Shown here: positions 13,585 through 27,141 of the stretch, in pieces
Position numbering within the stretch: the stretch's first letter is position 1
Layout of the letters: each line of letters begins with the position of its first letter
NCBI RefSeq assembly: GCF_000002985.6
Contig: NC_003284.9
Location: 6,138,001-6,202,000 of the forward strand
From: Caenorhabditis elegans
Lineage: Eukaryota; Nematoda; Chromadorea; Rhabditida; Rhabditidae
DNA length: 64,000 nucleotides
Direction: 5' to 3'
Notes under the pieces: generated by a model
The model's database searches: none
Told to the model about the DNA's origin: nothing
The model's input: the letters and a program-made list of their open reading frames with translations, nothing else
Made by a program: the position numbers and the translations under genes

Positions 13585-14540
13585 CCGTGTGGTAAGGACA
13601 TGCTAACTTGTACAATATAAGCCGGCGTGAGTTCAGAAGTCAACTTTTTATTTAATTCATTGAATTCTATGTTACGTTTACATAATTGAGTATGAACAAG
13701 AAAATTGTGTAAAAACACTTTTGTTTTAACTTTATTTTTGCGGTAAAAAACCATAATACAGTTTATTTTCTAAATGTTTTAGAACTGAATTAAAATTTTT
13801 GGTAAATATAAAAATTGGAATGACTTTGGTGATAAATATTTATTCAAGAAAGAACTGGAATTGATATAATAAAAGAAGCTCATTCTTATGATATTCTAAA
13901 TGATTGAAAAAGGAACAATGTGTGATTGTCTATTATATAATGTGTTGCAAAATTTTAATTTTTAACAAAAAAATTGAAAACTCTTGAAAATAGATTTGTA
14001 AGTAAAACCTTGTTTAGTAAATTGACAATGAAATTTTTTGAAAAAAAAAACATTTAATTTAACATAATCGGCAAATTTACAGCGACTTCTCAACCAATTT
14101 TTGCAGAATTAAAAACGTCAATCGCGAAAGTTGCAAAATGCTGTCAAAGTTTGGCAAATTCCTCCGAATGGCAAATTCCTCCGAAATGGTCCTTTGGTTG
14201 AACAAAAATACGGACTAAAACTACCTATTGTTGGCTGGAAAGTTGCCAAAATTTGTTGGAAAATTGCTAAAGTTGGGGGGAAAATCAGAAAAAAATAAAA
14301 TTGGTCGACAAGTTGCGGCTAATCGCCAAGATACAATGGACGAATTGTACGTTTTTGAAATAATTTAAAAAAAAGATAAGAATTATGCAAACTTTCTAGT
14401 AAGTTTGCTCAAAAATTAAACTAAAAGACCTAACATTTGCAAAGCCAATTTTTCTCAATCTACTCTCCCTCCAGGAAGCAATCTGGATATGCAAATCCAA
14501 GCCGAGATAAAAAGAGAAGAATAAAGAAGAAAAAAAATGT

Positions 14541-14558
14541 TTCTCTCTCGAGAGAGAA
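14541..14558. repeat. 18-bp perfect GA/CT palindrome
   Basis: The sequence TTCTCTCTCGAGAGAGAA is a perfect inverted repeat in noncoding DNA. GAGA-type motifs can be promoter or chromatin elements, but no nearby gene start supports that here. Confidence 0.6.
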
Positions 14559-17500
14559 AGATGCATTTTGAGTGTTTCCTAAATTGTTGCAATTTTTGCT
14601 CAGGGTGGCCAAGGTGCATTTTTTGTCATTCACCACCAAATATATTCTCTTGGGAGGCTATCAATATGCAACAGGATAGAAAAATGGAAAAAAATTCACA
14701 AAATTGAACGGACCCTGTGTGCTCTTAAAGTGCTTAAAGTACACGCAATGTTCAGAAAGTGCAGGCTCCTAAAGTTGGAAAACTTTCGAATGTCTTTTAC
14801 AGATTAGTTTGAGGTTTGAATGGAGAACAATACTGCTTTTCCGGTAATATTGAAAAGTGAAATGGCAATGACCTTCTCAAATACAAATCTGTTGTCTCTG
14901 CTTCTGCTTCTGCTTCCGACTTAAGCGATAAACCTTAAGCTTAACCACTTGCTCACGTTGCCACCAGACGGGATTCAAGTAGTCCTGCTGTTGCTGCTGC
15001 AGCTGCCCAAGAAAAGGCTGACGAAATATGGCACCGCTCCGAGTATTCCGGAATCGTGAAATGCTCCTCCAAACTGCCAGATGGGAGACGAAGATGAGTA
15101 GGCAGGCGGAAAAAGCCCAGGCGAAAACGGAACGGATAAAGAGAGAGCGAGGTGAATCGTTTTCAAACACGATGAATAATTAATGATTGGTCATGAAGAA
15201 CACAGAAAAAGGTTTTAAGGGGCGTGAGTTTTATGGCGGATTGGAGAACGATTTTATGGTGTGTGGGAAATGGAGAAAATGAGGAGGGAAAATGAAGAGA
15301 AAGGGTGGAGATTATAAAGGTAATTATGCATAGGTTTTTATTCGTTTCAATTCCATTTCACTGACCGCAACATAACAGGATCTTACTTTCTAGTTTTAAA
15401 ACCGAACATTTGAAAGTTCTGAATTGAACTGCAAAAATAGAGGAAAAAACAAACACGACTACAGGAAAATTTAATGATAAAATGGATAAACAACCAAGAT
15501 TTGGGTGGAGTCTATTTTTGATATTTTGAAAATGGAGTATCGAAATTTGAGACTTTTTAGACCCAAAAACAATTTGAAACTACCGACTTTTCCAAACTGA
15601 TGCTCCATTTGCTATCAAAAAATTAAAATTAAAATTTTTGAAATTTCGAAAAGCAAGTGTTGGATAGGCAAATTTGTGTTCACAGTTTTAATTAGGGAGA
15701 TTGAATTTTGAAAATTTTTAGGTTCTTTTGATCTCGGTTTTTTTTCAGTTAGTGCAGTTAGAAAAATAGAATGCCTCTGCATACAAAAAATGAGTCATAT
15801 AGAAAGGTTCAAAAGGGCAGAGGTGGAGTGCACATGTAAATGGATTCAGACAGTAAGGTCAACAATTGACAGTACTCTTTTAACTGGGTAGACTTTATTG
15901 CCCTTGAGCTAAAAAAATGGGTCTGCCGAATTGAGTTGTAGAGAGAGCAAAGGGAGTTATTACTTATTGACAAAGTGGACAATTCGTATTTTTATTTTTT
16001 ATTTACTCGACGATGAAAAATTTATAAGAAAGAATATACTGGCTCAAAAAGATTGACTTTATGTTTTGTGAATGTGAAGAATGCTTCTAGTTTCTAAGCG
16101 TTTTTATTGGAAAATGTAAGAAATGGTATTTCTGTTGTATTCAGAGCAGGCTTTGAACAAAAAATGTTTGTTGAGAATTTGAAAAACAAAACCCCACTTA
16201 ATAAAAAACCAGACAGTGAATGTACCGCTTATAGGTAATCTGTCTTCTAACTGGGATCACTGCTAACAAAAAATTGAGTATTCATACTAGTAAGAACACA
16301 TGTGTATGTGTTAACACATTGCCGCGCGCAAAAACTGAATGTCGGTGAGTGACGAATGATGGAGATGTGGGGGAATGCAGGGAGAGGGTACAAAAGAACG
16401 TACGCTCAATTGCACTGTCCCGGAGAATTTTAAAATGAAAAACTTCCTAGATCCAAGCACAAATGCATGGGCAAAGAGTATCTTAGAAATCCGAAGAAAC
16501 TCTACCGACAAGAGAAACAACCAAAACATTTAGTTGATTTGACAAAACATGAAAGAAAATATTATGTATTATAAAAAACTTCTTTATATTTCTTTGAATT
16601 TACCGCGCAAATATTTTGCATGGTTTTTGTTGAGCATCTTTTTCGTGAGTTCATCAAGATTGCAAGCACGGAAAAATGGGTTCGAACATGATTTAGGCGA
16701 AAAACAGAATGTTAAAGGTAAATAACAAAAAAAATTTAAAAATTTAATTACAAAAGACGAATAATAAATTAGACTAATAAATTACTAATTTTTCAAATAA
16801 AAGCGAGAGATACAGTTCTTAAACGCTAATAAGTTCATCATTTTATAGTTTAAAAATTGTATAGGAATTTTACAAAAATGAAGTAATATAGCTCAACTCA
16901 AAAAGTTCTCGGTTCTGTATTGCAGAAAAAAATTCACTTATTTGTCAAATTGAAAAAAAAAATTATTAATGGTTATTAATGATGGAATAAACACATTTAA
17001 AACCTAAATCAATTAAAAACAGCGTAGAAAATAATATTGGCTGACTTCCAAAACAATGATAGGAAATAAAATTGAAATACAATATTTCGTGGTTTTAGCA
17101 CTATTATGAGAGTTTAAAATATTTCCTGCTAATTTCACTTTCAAGAAACTTTGTTCAGCAATACACTAAAAAAAGCTACGAAAAACACATTTCTAAATAT
17201 CTAGGTAAGACTGTATGCACTACAAAAAAGAGTTAATGGGTAAACGAGACCGGGTGATAGTACAAACAAGGTACCGAGTGCAGTGCTTCAGTGCTAGAGA
17301 ACTATCGTTAGAAATATCGGTTCATTATTTTTTATTGTACAACTACATGGCTCCGTGCAATTTTAAAAGCTCATGCTCTTGCGCAATGACTACGAAAAGA
17401 CCGAGCCCTGCCATTCGGACACATTTTGATCGAGAGCTGGTCCTCTTGCCATTAATTTTGTGGGTGTCCGGCAGGATGGAAGACGAGACAACTACTCGTT

Positions 17501-17573
17501 CAAGCACTTGTCACGAAACGAGAAGCTGTTGCTGGGAAAAGATGGAAGAAAATGGACGAGAATAAGGGAGAGT

Positions 17574-17586
17574 GGGGGGGGGGGGG
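17574..17586 (+). repeat. Poly-G tract (13 G)
   Basis: An uninterrupted run of 13 G on the plus strand in noncoding DNA. It is the first of several such tracts between 17.5 and 28.8 kb. Confidence 0.9.
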
Positions 17587-20500
17587 TGGTTATAATAAGT
17601 GACTGATTAATTGGGTCTGTGTGCTTCTGGTTAATAAAGGAACCTGAAACATGTCGGAACAGAAAGAATGATTCAATTACGAGAAGAATGGGAGAAAATG
17701 CGACACGAGATTTGTAAGGACAAACTGGTACGGGGTACACTTCAAGCACAAAAACACTTTTTTGCAAAGAGAAAGATTTGCATTGCTTCTAAATATAAAT
17801 TAATTTAGTATTTTCTATATTTGAGCGAGACATAATAAATAAAGTTATAAAGAGTGAAAAAGCAGGTCAAGAATTGGAGGATTGGACTTTTATAACTAAT
17901 CCAAGTTGCGCAGGATAATACTTTGTAAAAGATTATTCGGTAATACTCTATACAATCAATTGAAAAATCTTTATGTCATGCTGAAAATTGCTGTTAGGAA
18001 CGTTTCAAGTGAACTCTTTGTTATTTTCGAATATAAAGGTGTTATTTTCAAAAATAACGGTCACTTTATCTTTTTTCTCAAGATCATTTTATATCGTATT
18101 TCTCTTTGATTTGATTATACCTACAACTAGATAAATAAACAAATATATAGAGAAAAAACCACTGGTTTCAAAAATCTTTGAAATGAAATACACTGTATTT
18201 TCTCTACTAGTAAAGCATGCAATACTAATGTTTAGACACCTACACCTATTTAGATACAATACTACTAGATCCTGCAAAACTAAAATACGCTAATATTTGA
18301 GGAATTTTTTAAAAATGTTTCCCATTAAGTAATGATACAATTTTATCAATTTCAATAACAAAAATCGGTACAAAAGTACCAAATAGCAAATGTTTCGCCT
18401 GATACGCGATAAACGTCTGAGCAGTATTCCAATTTTTCAACTTTTATCTTACCAATTTTGACTTGATATACCTAGTCTGTAAGAGTTTTCTTAATTTGTA
18501 AAGCAAAGCTATAATGCAATAAATATCAGCAACCTCAAATATAAGGCAAAAATGAAGGGGTGCAAAACTACTTTTCGAGAGATTTTTTTAGTTTTTCGTT
18601 CGTACATAAGTGAAATGTAGTAATCATAAATCAAATTAGTTTTTTTTTCCAAAAAAAAACACTCTCTAGTTATTTAGAAATCTATATTAGTACCTGTAAA
18701 AGTATCTGAAGACAGTATTGCAACCTTACTGGTAGTAGAAAAACGGCATATCAGTTTGACTCTGAAAAGAGAAAGATAAGCTTATGCGCAAGATTTATTA
18801 AATATACTTTCTGCAAGGAATCTTTGAATTCTGTTCGGTTATCGTTTTCTCGTTTTCTAATTTTTGTTCGTCATGTTGATACGTTCATTTCCTGCACAAG
18901 ATCATCTTCGTTTTGTAAGATGGGAAATATTTTACTATTAACCGTTGCAATATTGCTGATTACTTATAAAAAAACGACAAAACTGAAAACCTTTATTTCA
19001 ACTGAGTTTTTCATTTCACAAAATACATCACAATTTGTTGTCATTTATGTATTTCTGAAGAAGATTTCATTAGGTAGTTTTCTGAAATTTTGAATTATAT
19101 TAAAGAAGTTTTGAAAAAGCTCACTACAAAATTCGTTTTTATGTTGTCACATTCTAAGTCTCTATAATCAGCAACCCCACAATTGATACTCCTCCAATTA
19201 TGAAAAAATATGTTCAATTTGAGTATTTTTCTTGTTAGGATTAAAGTGAAAAATTCTTCCAATAATAAATCAGAAAGTATAAGTAAACTTAAGTAAACTT
19301 AATTTTCCAGAACATTTCAAACAGTGAGAACTAGAAAACTAGTCTCTCATTTGAAATCAAATTTCCAATTGTAAGTTTATGTTTTTAAAAGGCTGTAACA
19401 TTAAAACGTACATTTTTATCAATAACATTTTTGAAATAATTAATTAAACACAAACACATTTTTTTTGTTTCAGTTTATGCTTGGTTTCCAAAATATTCCC
19501 CTAAAAAACAACGACCATAGTATGTCATCAAATCAGTTTCCCACTAGCCTTCTATGATATCAGAATGACCTGGCACCCCCATTGCATAACGGTCCCATTC
19601 AGTGTACAGACTAAGTAGTGATTAATAAGGAGTTGGTAGGTTATGATAACCGACACAGAATCAGAAACCCGTGTGTACGGCTGAATTGGTCGACATAAGC
19701 GGGTTTAGCCAGCGTTGCTCGTTTATCACTACCGTAACAAAATTACTCTGAACTGTAATCGATTGGCAACATATGAATGATTTTATCAATGAGAGGATTC
19801 AGTTTAAAATTGGTATCTCACGTGATCAATGAAATATGAAACGATTATTTTACAATCAAAATGTTGAAAAGTAACTATTCTTTCAGTTTAGAATATGGCA
19901 TTGAAGTTTATAGAGAATCACGTAGAATTTTGTGTTCAAGCTTTCAAGTATTCCAATGATAAATAACATTTTGCTGTTCGGTTTACGAAATTATTTTAAA
20001 TCATCACATCATTTTTTTAATAGACCATATTTTTCAACAACTCTCAGAACTACCAAATGTCAGTAGAAACAGTCTGAAAATCATTCTGAATACAGTCAAT
20101 TTTCTCTTCAAATTCTTGCTATTACAGAAACATATTTTGTATAGGAATCTTTAAAATATACCTTTCATAGCTGCCGATGAGCACTTTGAACAAGAAAATT
20201 CATTCAAAAAATGACTAATTTTTTAATACGGTTTTCATAAACCTGTTTTTTTTTGAACATATCAACAAATGATTAGATAATTGAAAAAAATAATGTTTTC
20301 GTCGGTTGTAAGTTTCTTAACAACACACAAGTTTAAAACATATTTGTGCCAGTTTGTCTCTAATATGACTCGAAAATATGAAACTTTTCTAAAAAAACAC
20401 TAAAATGTATAAAACCGTGTGATTTAACGTAATTAGAATTAGGAATAAATAATTAATCAATAGTGTCAGAATTGAGCTTAAAATTCAGTAAATGTGAAAA

Positions 20501-21644
20501 TTGAGCGATTTTTTGTTTCTAGTCCATTCCGTATTATGAAAAACAAAACATACACCACAAAAACATTTTTTAATGCAATTTAACTTTAAAAAACATTTTC
20601 ATGATTTTCAAAAAATGGGATTTTTGAAAACATTTCTGAAAATCTCAAAAAGCCCATAGCAGATTGCTAGTCGATTTTTCAACTTTCTTCTCCCTGTTGC
20701 TCTTTGTTTTGAAGATCAGAGTAGAATAGTAGTTACAGAAATGCTTTAGTCTTTTCAATCACATATCAATACTAGATTTCCGGCGAAAAATTCGAAAATG
20801 ACCCTCAAACCAAGTGGTAGTCTGATCGCAATGAAAACTTCTGAATAAGACAAAAAAAACTGAATTTAAAAAAATCAGAACTTGTTTATTTCTAAGCATG
20901 GCAAAACAAATTTATCTTCTAAAAAATACAAATAAAAGCATTTCTCACACGACAAACCAAAGACATACTAATGTTGCGAAACATTACTACAACATGAAAC
21001 TATTCAAATATATTTAATTGTCTGAAAATTTACTATGCTAAATCTTTAATGCCCAACAAAAAAACTTAGTTAAAATATTTTCAAGTTTGGTTTTCAAACC
21101 AATTTAGGAAATATGTGAGATAATTAGGGTTTTCAGAGATTTGGAATGAAATCTGTGTGCACAGTTTCATGAATTAATAGTCAATGCTGAAACTTCAATG
21201 AGCTAGCTCAAAAATTTGCACATTGTGAGCCCTTTGCTGTGGAGCTCATGCTGCCTTCTATCCTCTTCAAATCATTTCCGGTTTGAAAACAGACACCCAT
21301 CTGCAATAAACGGTGCCGACCGTGGATATTGCACATATGATCCCTTGCTGCCCTCTTGTAAACTCTATACACCGTATTGCAACGTCATTCAGAAAATGTT
21401 TTATTTTTGGTACAATATTGTATCTGACACAATCACAAATCTAAAACTTTGACCCTATCAAGTATGAAGAGAGAAGGTAAATCGAAAAAAATATAGACAT
21501 ATGAAAAAAAAGAGTAGCATATATTGGAAAAAACAGATGATCCTCAAGTAATACTGGACAACATGAAAATGTTTAAGCAGGAATGACAAAATTGACCGTT
21601 TTCATAAGAAAGCCTAGATGCCAAATACTAATTCTCAGCAGAAT

Positions 21645-22485
21645 TTAGCGATCAGGTGAGATTTGTGGGGATGTCATAGACGTCGAATTAAAGCTATCAG
21701 TGAGATTTTGAAGAATTAATGTTACTCGTGGATCCAGTTCAGGGAGTGGTGTTTCACTTTTGATTGGTACAACTGGAGCTCCAATACTGTGTCGGTTTGG
21801 ATCATGTGTTGCACGGTGGACGAGGAGAGTTCTTGATTGGCAGAATCCTTTCCCACAGATTTCGCATTTGAATGGCCTGTCCTTTTGGTGGATATACTTG
21901 TGGTCTCTAAGATGATCCTGACGACGGAATGCTTTTCCACAAACATCACACGAGTATGGTCGCTCATCAGTATGTGTCCTTTCATGGATCAGGAGGTTGT
22001 AAGACTTGGTGAAGTGACGATCACAATATTTGCAGATGAATTCCTTCTTTGGTCGGGCTGCTCGGCCAGTAGTCCTTCCACGTCCAGGGATCATGAACCT
22101 AAAACTAAATAGTTGAGATGATACAGTATAAAATTTCTTATCATCATATCGTACATTATGATACAAGAGCTTACCATGGTTGATCGTAAGGAACAAATGG
22201 TCGAACGGCTGCAGTAGTGAGCGTCGGGGACATTTTTGGAGACACACTTTCTTCTTTGATCTTCTGTTCAGATTCAATTGAATCAGCCATGTGAGTGAAG
22301 TCAAATTTTGCTTTCTTGAGATCGGTGATCATTGGAATTTCTGGATTCATAGCAAGCAGCGCCATTTTCCTCTGCTGCAGAAAATTTTGGAGTTGGAGGT
22401 GTTGTTGTGCAAGCATCATTCGAAAAACTTGTTCATTTGATTGAGGAAAAATTGATGTTGGAACTTGTCGTTGCCACGGAAGCAT
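21645..22485 (-). CDS. odd-2: Odd-skipped-type transcription factor with three C2H2 zinc fingers
   Basis: Two exons (22485-22175 and 22098-21645) encode 254 residues. The first exon holds a Gln-rich N-terminal region. The second holds three consecutive C2H2 fingers: [15 protein letters not shown] through [20 protein letters not shown] through HKYIH, and [15 protein letters not shown] through HRATH, joined by short TDERP and QKDRP linkers typical of the Odd-skipped/OSR family. A short C-terminal region follows. These are nuclear DNA-binding regulators; in C. elegans the odd genes act in gut development. C. elegans has odd-1 (chromosome III) and odd-2 (X). I choose odd-2 because the neighbour daf-9 is X-linked; the length also fits what I remember. 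An acceptor (TTCTTTTCAG, mRNA from 22,521) lies 36 bases before the ATG, consistent with trans-splicing. Confidence 0.85.
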
Positions 22486-22911
22486 TTTTGTGTGTGCGGG
22501 AAGGGCTAGTGTTGATTCCAGCTGAAAAGAAAACAATTATTTCAAATTGATTTGAGGTCGCAAAAATAGCGGAACGAGCAAATACGATTTGAAAAGAGGG
22601 AAAAATGATGATACCGTTGGGCAATGTAAGAGAGCAGAATTCAGAAGAAGGAGCGATAGTTATTGTTTGCTCCTTTTCAAGAGAAGTTGTCACTTTGTTA
22701 ACGAGTATTATCGTCTTATGGGGTAATCTACTACAAACAAATCTAAAAGGAGGAGAGGACTGAACAGGCGGAGCACAATGTTGCGGTGGTGGTAGGGATG
22801 ACTGTCAAGAAAGAAGGAGGATCACTTACAACTCAGTGGGATACTTTGACTCTATGGTGCCGCTTTTTTGGGAGGAGGGCGACTCACATTTTACACCACG
22901 CGTCATCTATG

Positions 22912-22921
22912 AATTTTTATA
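22912..22921 (-). promoter_or_regulatory. Candidate TATA box for the odd-2-like gene
   Basis: On the minus strand the sequence TATAAAAATT lies about 400 bases upstream of the acceptor that starts the odd-2-like mRNA. Its orientation fits, but distance and context are only suggestive in an AT-rich genome. Confidence 0.25.
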
Positions 22922-25900
22922 GACTCGCTAACACTTCTGAATTTTGGAAACGGCGATAACGAATGATTGGAAATGGAAGAGGGGCGAAATTGAAAGAAAT
23001 TCTTTGTGCTGGTCGGTAAGTAGAAAGGTTTTGATGGCTTGTTGATGCTCGGGCGCATGATATTATCAAGTACACGGCGGCTATAAAAACGGTTGGCTTC
23101 CGTGCTTCGGTCCTACATCAAAGGTAGCCGACGTGCACGGAGGTGTTAGGGGAGTGTTTACCAAACAGTAGAGGTGTATGTGACTAGAAGCTATCTATCT
23201 CATTTGCAAGTTATGAAATTGAAGAAAATGAGAACCACATTTTCCATATTGACTCATAGAGAAAACCAGCAGAAAAGAGTCGAAAAGTGTAGAAAAAGTA
23301 GAAAAAAGTAGGGGAAAAATGAGAAAAAGGGAAAGCCTTTTCGGGTGAAGACTCGCGGTGATATGCAAACATTAGACATTTTCAGAAGGAAGAAAGTTAG
23401 CAGAAAAAAAGAAAAAAATCACAGTTAAATATGGGCCTCTTCTATTGACAATATGATGATACTGTGACTTTGACTCTCCCCGTTTTTCTCACTCTATTTC
23501 GGCGATGTGGAAAGAAGAATGGTGCCAAAAAAGAAACTTTGGTATCAATGGGGAAAAACGAAAGCGGACAGGGAGCAGAATATCATTCTCAACCTATTGT
23601 TATGATAAAATCGTATCGCGAGCCACCTATTTTCCCGCTTTTAAACATCTCAAAAATTTTTTGCTTCATGTATAATAGTTTAAAAACAAGAAATGATACA
23701 AATTATGATGCATGCTGGCCACATAAAAAACAGTAGAACCCTCTTCCGTACGGTTGCAAAACACAATTGAAAAATGTGGGTAAAACGGCGGGAAATTTGT
23801 CATTGAATCATATTAGCGGTTCAGACTAATACTAATACAAAATTTTATATGCACTTTTGTCGAAAATTTGGGCACTACAAACTGTATAAAAGTTTGATCT
23901 TAATTTTTCAGCTTGAAAATGATTTTTTTAACAGATTCTCCAATATGGAATTTCCAAAAGTGGTACTTTTCAATTTAGTTTTCACAGAATGTGCTCGAAT
24001 GAGCACTGTCTAACTTAGCTAGCTAGCTACTGTGTAACGATAAAACTGTTGAGTTAAGACAGTTTTTGTTAGAGATCTTCAACAACTCACACAAATAGTT
24101 GAAAAATTTGCAGAACCAAGTTTTCAGAACATACAATATCGCCTATACTTGGTAGAATGGAGGAACTGAGTGGCTTCCCAGAAGCAGACGGAGGCGGCCA
24201 CCACCTCGTGTTCAGCTCGTCTTCTCCTCCGACACGCCCACTGTCTTTGCTGCTGCTCTCTCGGCGGGCGCTGGTTGACTGACTACGGTAGGCCCTGTGC
24301 TGCCGTGCACCGCCTACTTTAGAAGTAGAAGTAGATCTTTGAAGATTTCATGACACCCTTTTCAAAGAAGTTTTAGACCTAACTATACTTTTAAAAAACC
24401 GTGAAACTGTCTGGAGCGATAAGAAACATAAAAAGCGCCTTTAGGTCTGGATAAAGTTTTTCTAGACACACGGGAACCGAATCTATAGAGAAATTCAAAA
24501 TTTTTGATTAGGTAACTGTAGTACACCAAAAACATAAGTGACATTTTATAACTTGACTGATGACAACTTAGGACATCTTGCACTATTTAGATAACATTTG
24601 CACGACAGTTATACACCTTTCTAGCTACTCGTTAATGATGAGTTATGGAAGTAAACTGTCCTATTATAGTGAACAGAAATTTTGAAAATACACATTAAAA
24701 TTTGACATAAAAGAGAATGACTTGGAATATGGAGTACCGCGCGGCAGAAAAACCGCCCACTTTTTTTTGAGCAAACCATTTTTCTTGGCTATTCTCCGTT
24801 TGAATTTGGTTTCAAAGACGACGACAACTTTTTATGAAACCTATCATGTTGGGGTGGTACGTGTTCCTTTTATGACTCTCACTACATAAACGTTCCCTTT
24901 TGGTGCAACATGCCGACTAATGATAATTGACTATTATCTTTGAAAACACTAGAGGTGAGTAGATGGGATGATAGTTTAATGATAAAAAAGACTTGGAAAA
25001 AATGAATCAAAATTCTATTTACCTGAAGATTATCCACCGTAGTGATGCCAAAGTCAATCACAAAATGAAATAAGGTGTGAGTCAATGATGATTTCCGGAA
25101 AAGGTGTGCGAATCGTGCAGAACAAGGTTCTTTCTGTGTGAAGAAGAAAAAAGGGTAATGATAACAAAAAGCGTAGGCTTCTATTTAGTAGGTAGTTTTA
25201 GGGGTACAATTAATCCGCTTACTGCAAGTTAGGGAGGAGCGATAATGCTGACAAGATGCAGTTATCATGAAGTTTTTGACGCCAATGTCTCGGTTTTGAA
25301 ACAAAAAGGACATATCGGCTTATAGGTATGCGAAACTTTGTCCCAAGCAGTGGAATGATGGGAGGAATGTGGAAATTTTTGTAATTTCCAAGTAAATTTT
25401 TAAAAATTCTATTATGTAATTTCCCATGTCGGTATCCTCATAACCTCTGTGTTGAAGACTCCAACCGGTGTGAATTGTGCATTTCCATTAATCCCCTCCT
25501 TGAAGAAATGATACTCCCGGCTCTCATCCCAAACAGAACCCCCACTGTTTCAGACAAATAAACATCTTCCCTTTGCGCAACACCCCCGGGTACCGACTCC
25601 CAGAGTATTAGAATAGGAGGAGAACTTTTTGTGACGATACAAAAGAATAAATTGAAGGTATGTTGAAAAAGAAACGGACAGAAAATTCATTAGTGAGCGA
25701 CGAGGGAAACCAGCATTGTTTTGTGTTACTGTAGATTATGATATCAGTTAGATTATGACACAGAAAAATTGTCATTTTTTCTTTTGTTATGGCAGAAGAA
25801 CAGAAGACGAGGTAGATTTTTTGAAACCCTTCCAACAGGGTGCCACCTTCCGGCGGCACTGGTTACTTACCTAAAGAAGCTTGTCATACAAAAAATGCAT

Positions 25901-26535
25901 TGATCAAGCCTGATAGGTTATTGTACCTTCTTTTCTTATTGCCTTGTTTGATCGCTGAAGAAGAGGTATGGAACGATATTTGGACCTCACTGATGAATAG
26001 CGAGGAAACAAAGCGGGGAGGCTGGATGAAAGGTGTCAGCAAGCATGCCGGCAGCTTACAGGGTTTAATTGTTAAATTCTGATGCCGACAACACATCAGC
26101 TGAGGGAAAGGGTCCTGTTTGCACATATCATTGCCTGCAATTGTGACTCATTCTATAAAGGGTTTTCTTATATTGGATGGATTAGAAAGCAATAATAATC
26201 GGAAGGCCCGATGACACCTTAGTGACACCCGATGGGAAAATTCTTAACTTTTCAGTTCCAATGTCCGGATGTTGAAGGTTTTGAAAACTTATATTTTGAG
26301 ACAAAAACAACATCGACTTCAAAACTTAACAATTCATAACTAAACTGAACAGACATACCGTATTTTTTTAATTAGACTTGCACCCATCCCCTTATTGCTC
26401 TGACGGGTATTAAGGTTTGAAAAAAACTTGTCAGCCAAACTGCACTGTAATATTTTGGACGTTTTTTGTCACTGAACAATTTTTTGATAATTCCAAAAAG
26501 AACCAAGATGAAAACTGTCAAAGTGGAGCAACAGA

Positions 26536-26551
26536 GGGGGGGGGGGGGGGG
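26536..26551 (+). repeat. Poly-G tract (16 G)
   Basis: An uninterrupted run of 16 G on the plus strand. Runs of this kind can form G-quadruplexes and in C. elegans need the DOG-1 (FANCJ-type) helicase for stable copying. Confidence 0.9.
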
Positions 26552-27024
26552 TACAAGTTTAATTTAAAAAATACGGGAATTGTTTAACTTTTTGTTTTAA
26601 AATTCAACCTTCAAAGCTTTAAACTATTAATGTATGATTCTGCAAAGCTTTAAACGTCATCTTGAATAATATAATAGACACAGATTCTCATTTCGATGAA
26701 ACAGTTTTGATACCTATCGTCACACTTTCCAATATCAGTTTCCTTATTCACAGCGTTTCTAAGCGCACAATTTTACGCTCTTAAGGTCTCATTGTTTGAC
26801 TACACACCTTATCAAGAGATGTTATTGCATGAAAAAGCAGGAGAGCAAGCCGCCGGAGAGCACCAGCAGCAGCCTACCGTATTCATGAAGAGGGTCTTCG
26901 GAACCGGATCAGTGTTGTGCTGCTGCGTCAGATCGTTCTTCCTATGCTTTTCACTAAAACTTTACTCAAACATAGGCCCCCATCAATCCATAAACGGTCG
27001 CTGAGTGATTTTACTTGGAAGAGA

Positions 27025-27034
27025 GGGGGGGGGG
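27025..27034 (+). repeat. Poly-G tract (10 G)
   Basis: A 10-G run on the plus strand, less than 100 bases before a second, longer tract. Confidence 0.9.
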
Positions 27035-27122
27035 TGAGGTGTAATGCACACGAGGTGATATCTTGTTTGTCCATTTACATACGTGAATCGACAAAAGATT
27101 AGAACGATCAGTGTGAGGTTAA

Positions 27123-27141
27123 GGGGGGGGGGGGCGGGGGG
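27123..27141 (+). repeat. Interrupted poly-G tract (12 G, C, 6 G)
   Basis: Twelve G, one C and six more G on the plus strand. The single C may be a stabilising interruption of a formerly continuous tract of 19. Confidence 0.9.

Larger units (their letters stand above)
12553..21644. other. 9-kb region without a recognisable gene
   Basis: The sequence is mostly AT-rich. GC-richer islands occur near 13,000-13,560, 14,880-15,170, 17,215-17,560 and 19,540-19,760. Open frames in these islands lack a convincing ATG, splice-site set or protein-like composition. The region lies upstream of the minus-strand metalloprotease gene and downstream of the odd-2-like gene. It may hold distal control elements or missed noncoding RNAs. 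A likely poly(A) signal for the odd-2-like gene (TTTATT on the plus strand, 21,400-21,405) lies at its right end. Confidence 0.5.

Noticed and set aside
13140-13754. Long minus-strand open frame of about 204 codons
   Set aside because: It has no homology I can recognise, low-complexity Ser/Arg/Pro content, overlapping frames of similar length in the same GC-rich patch, and no supporting splice sites.
14877-15170. Minus-strand frame with a membrane-like segment and a Gln/Lys-rich end
   Set aside because: It begins only at a non-ATG codon, an in-frame stop lies just upstream, and no splice partner was found.
17215-17565. Plus-strand frame of 116 codons
   Set aside because: Composition is not protein-like, there are no splice sites, and it ends beside the poly-G tract with no relation to a gene.
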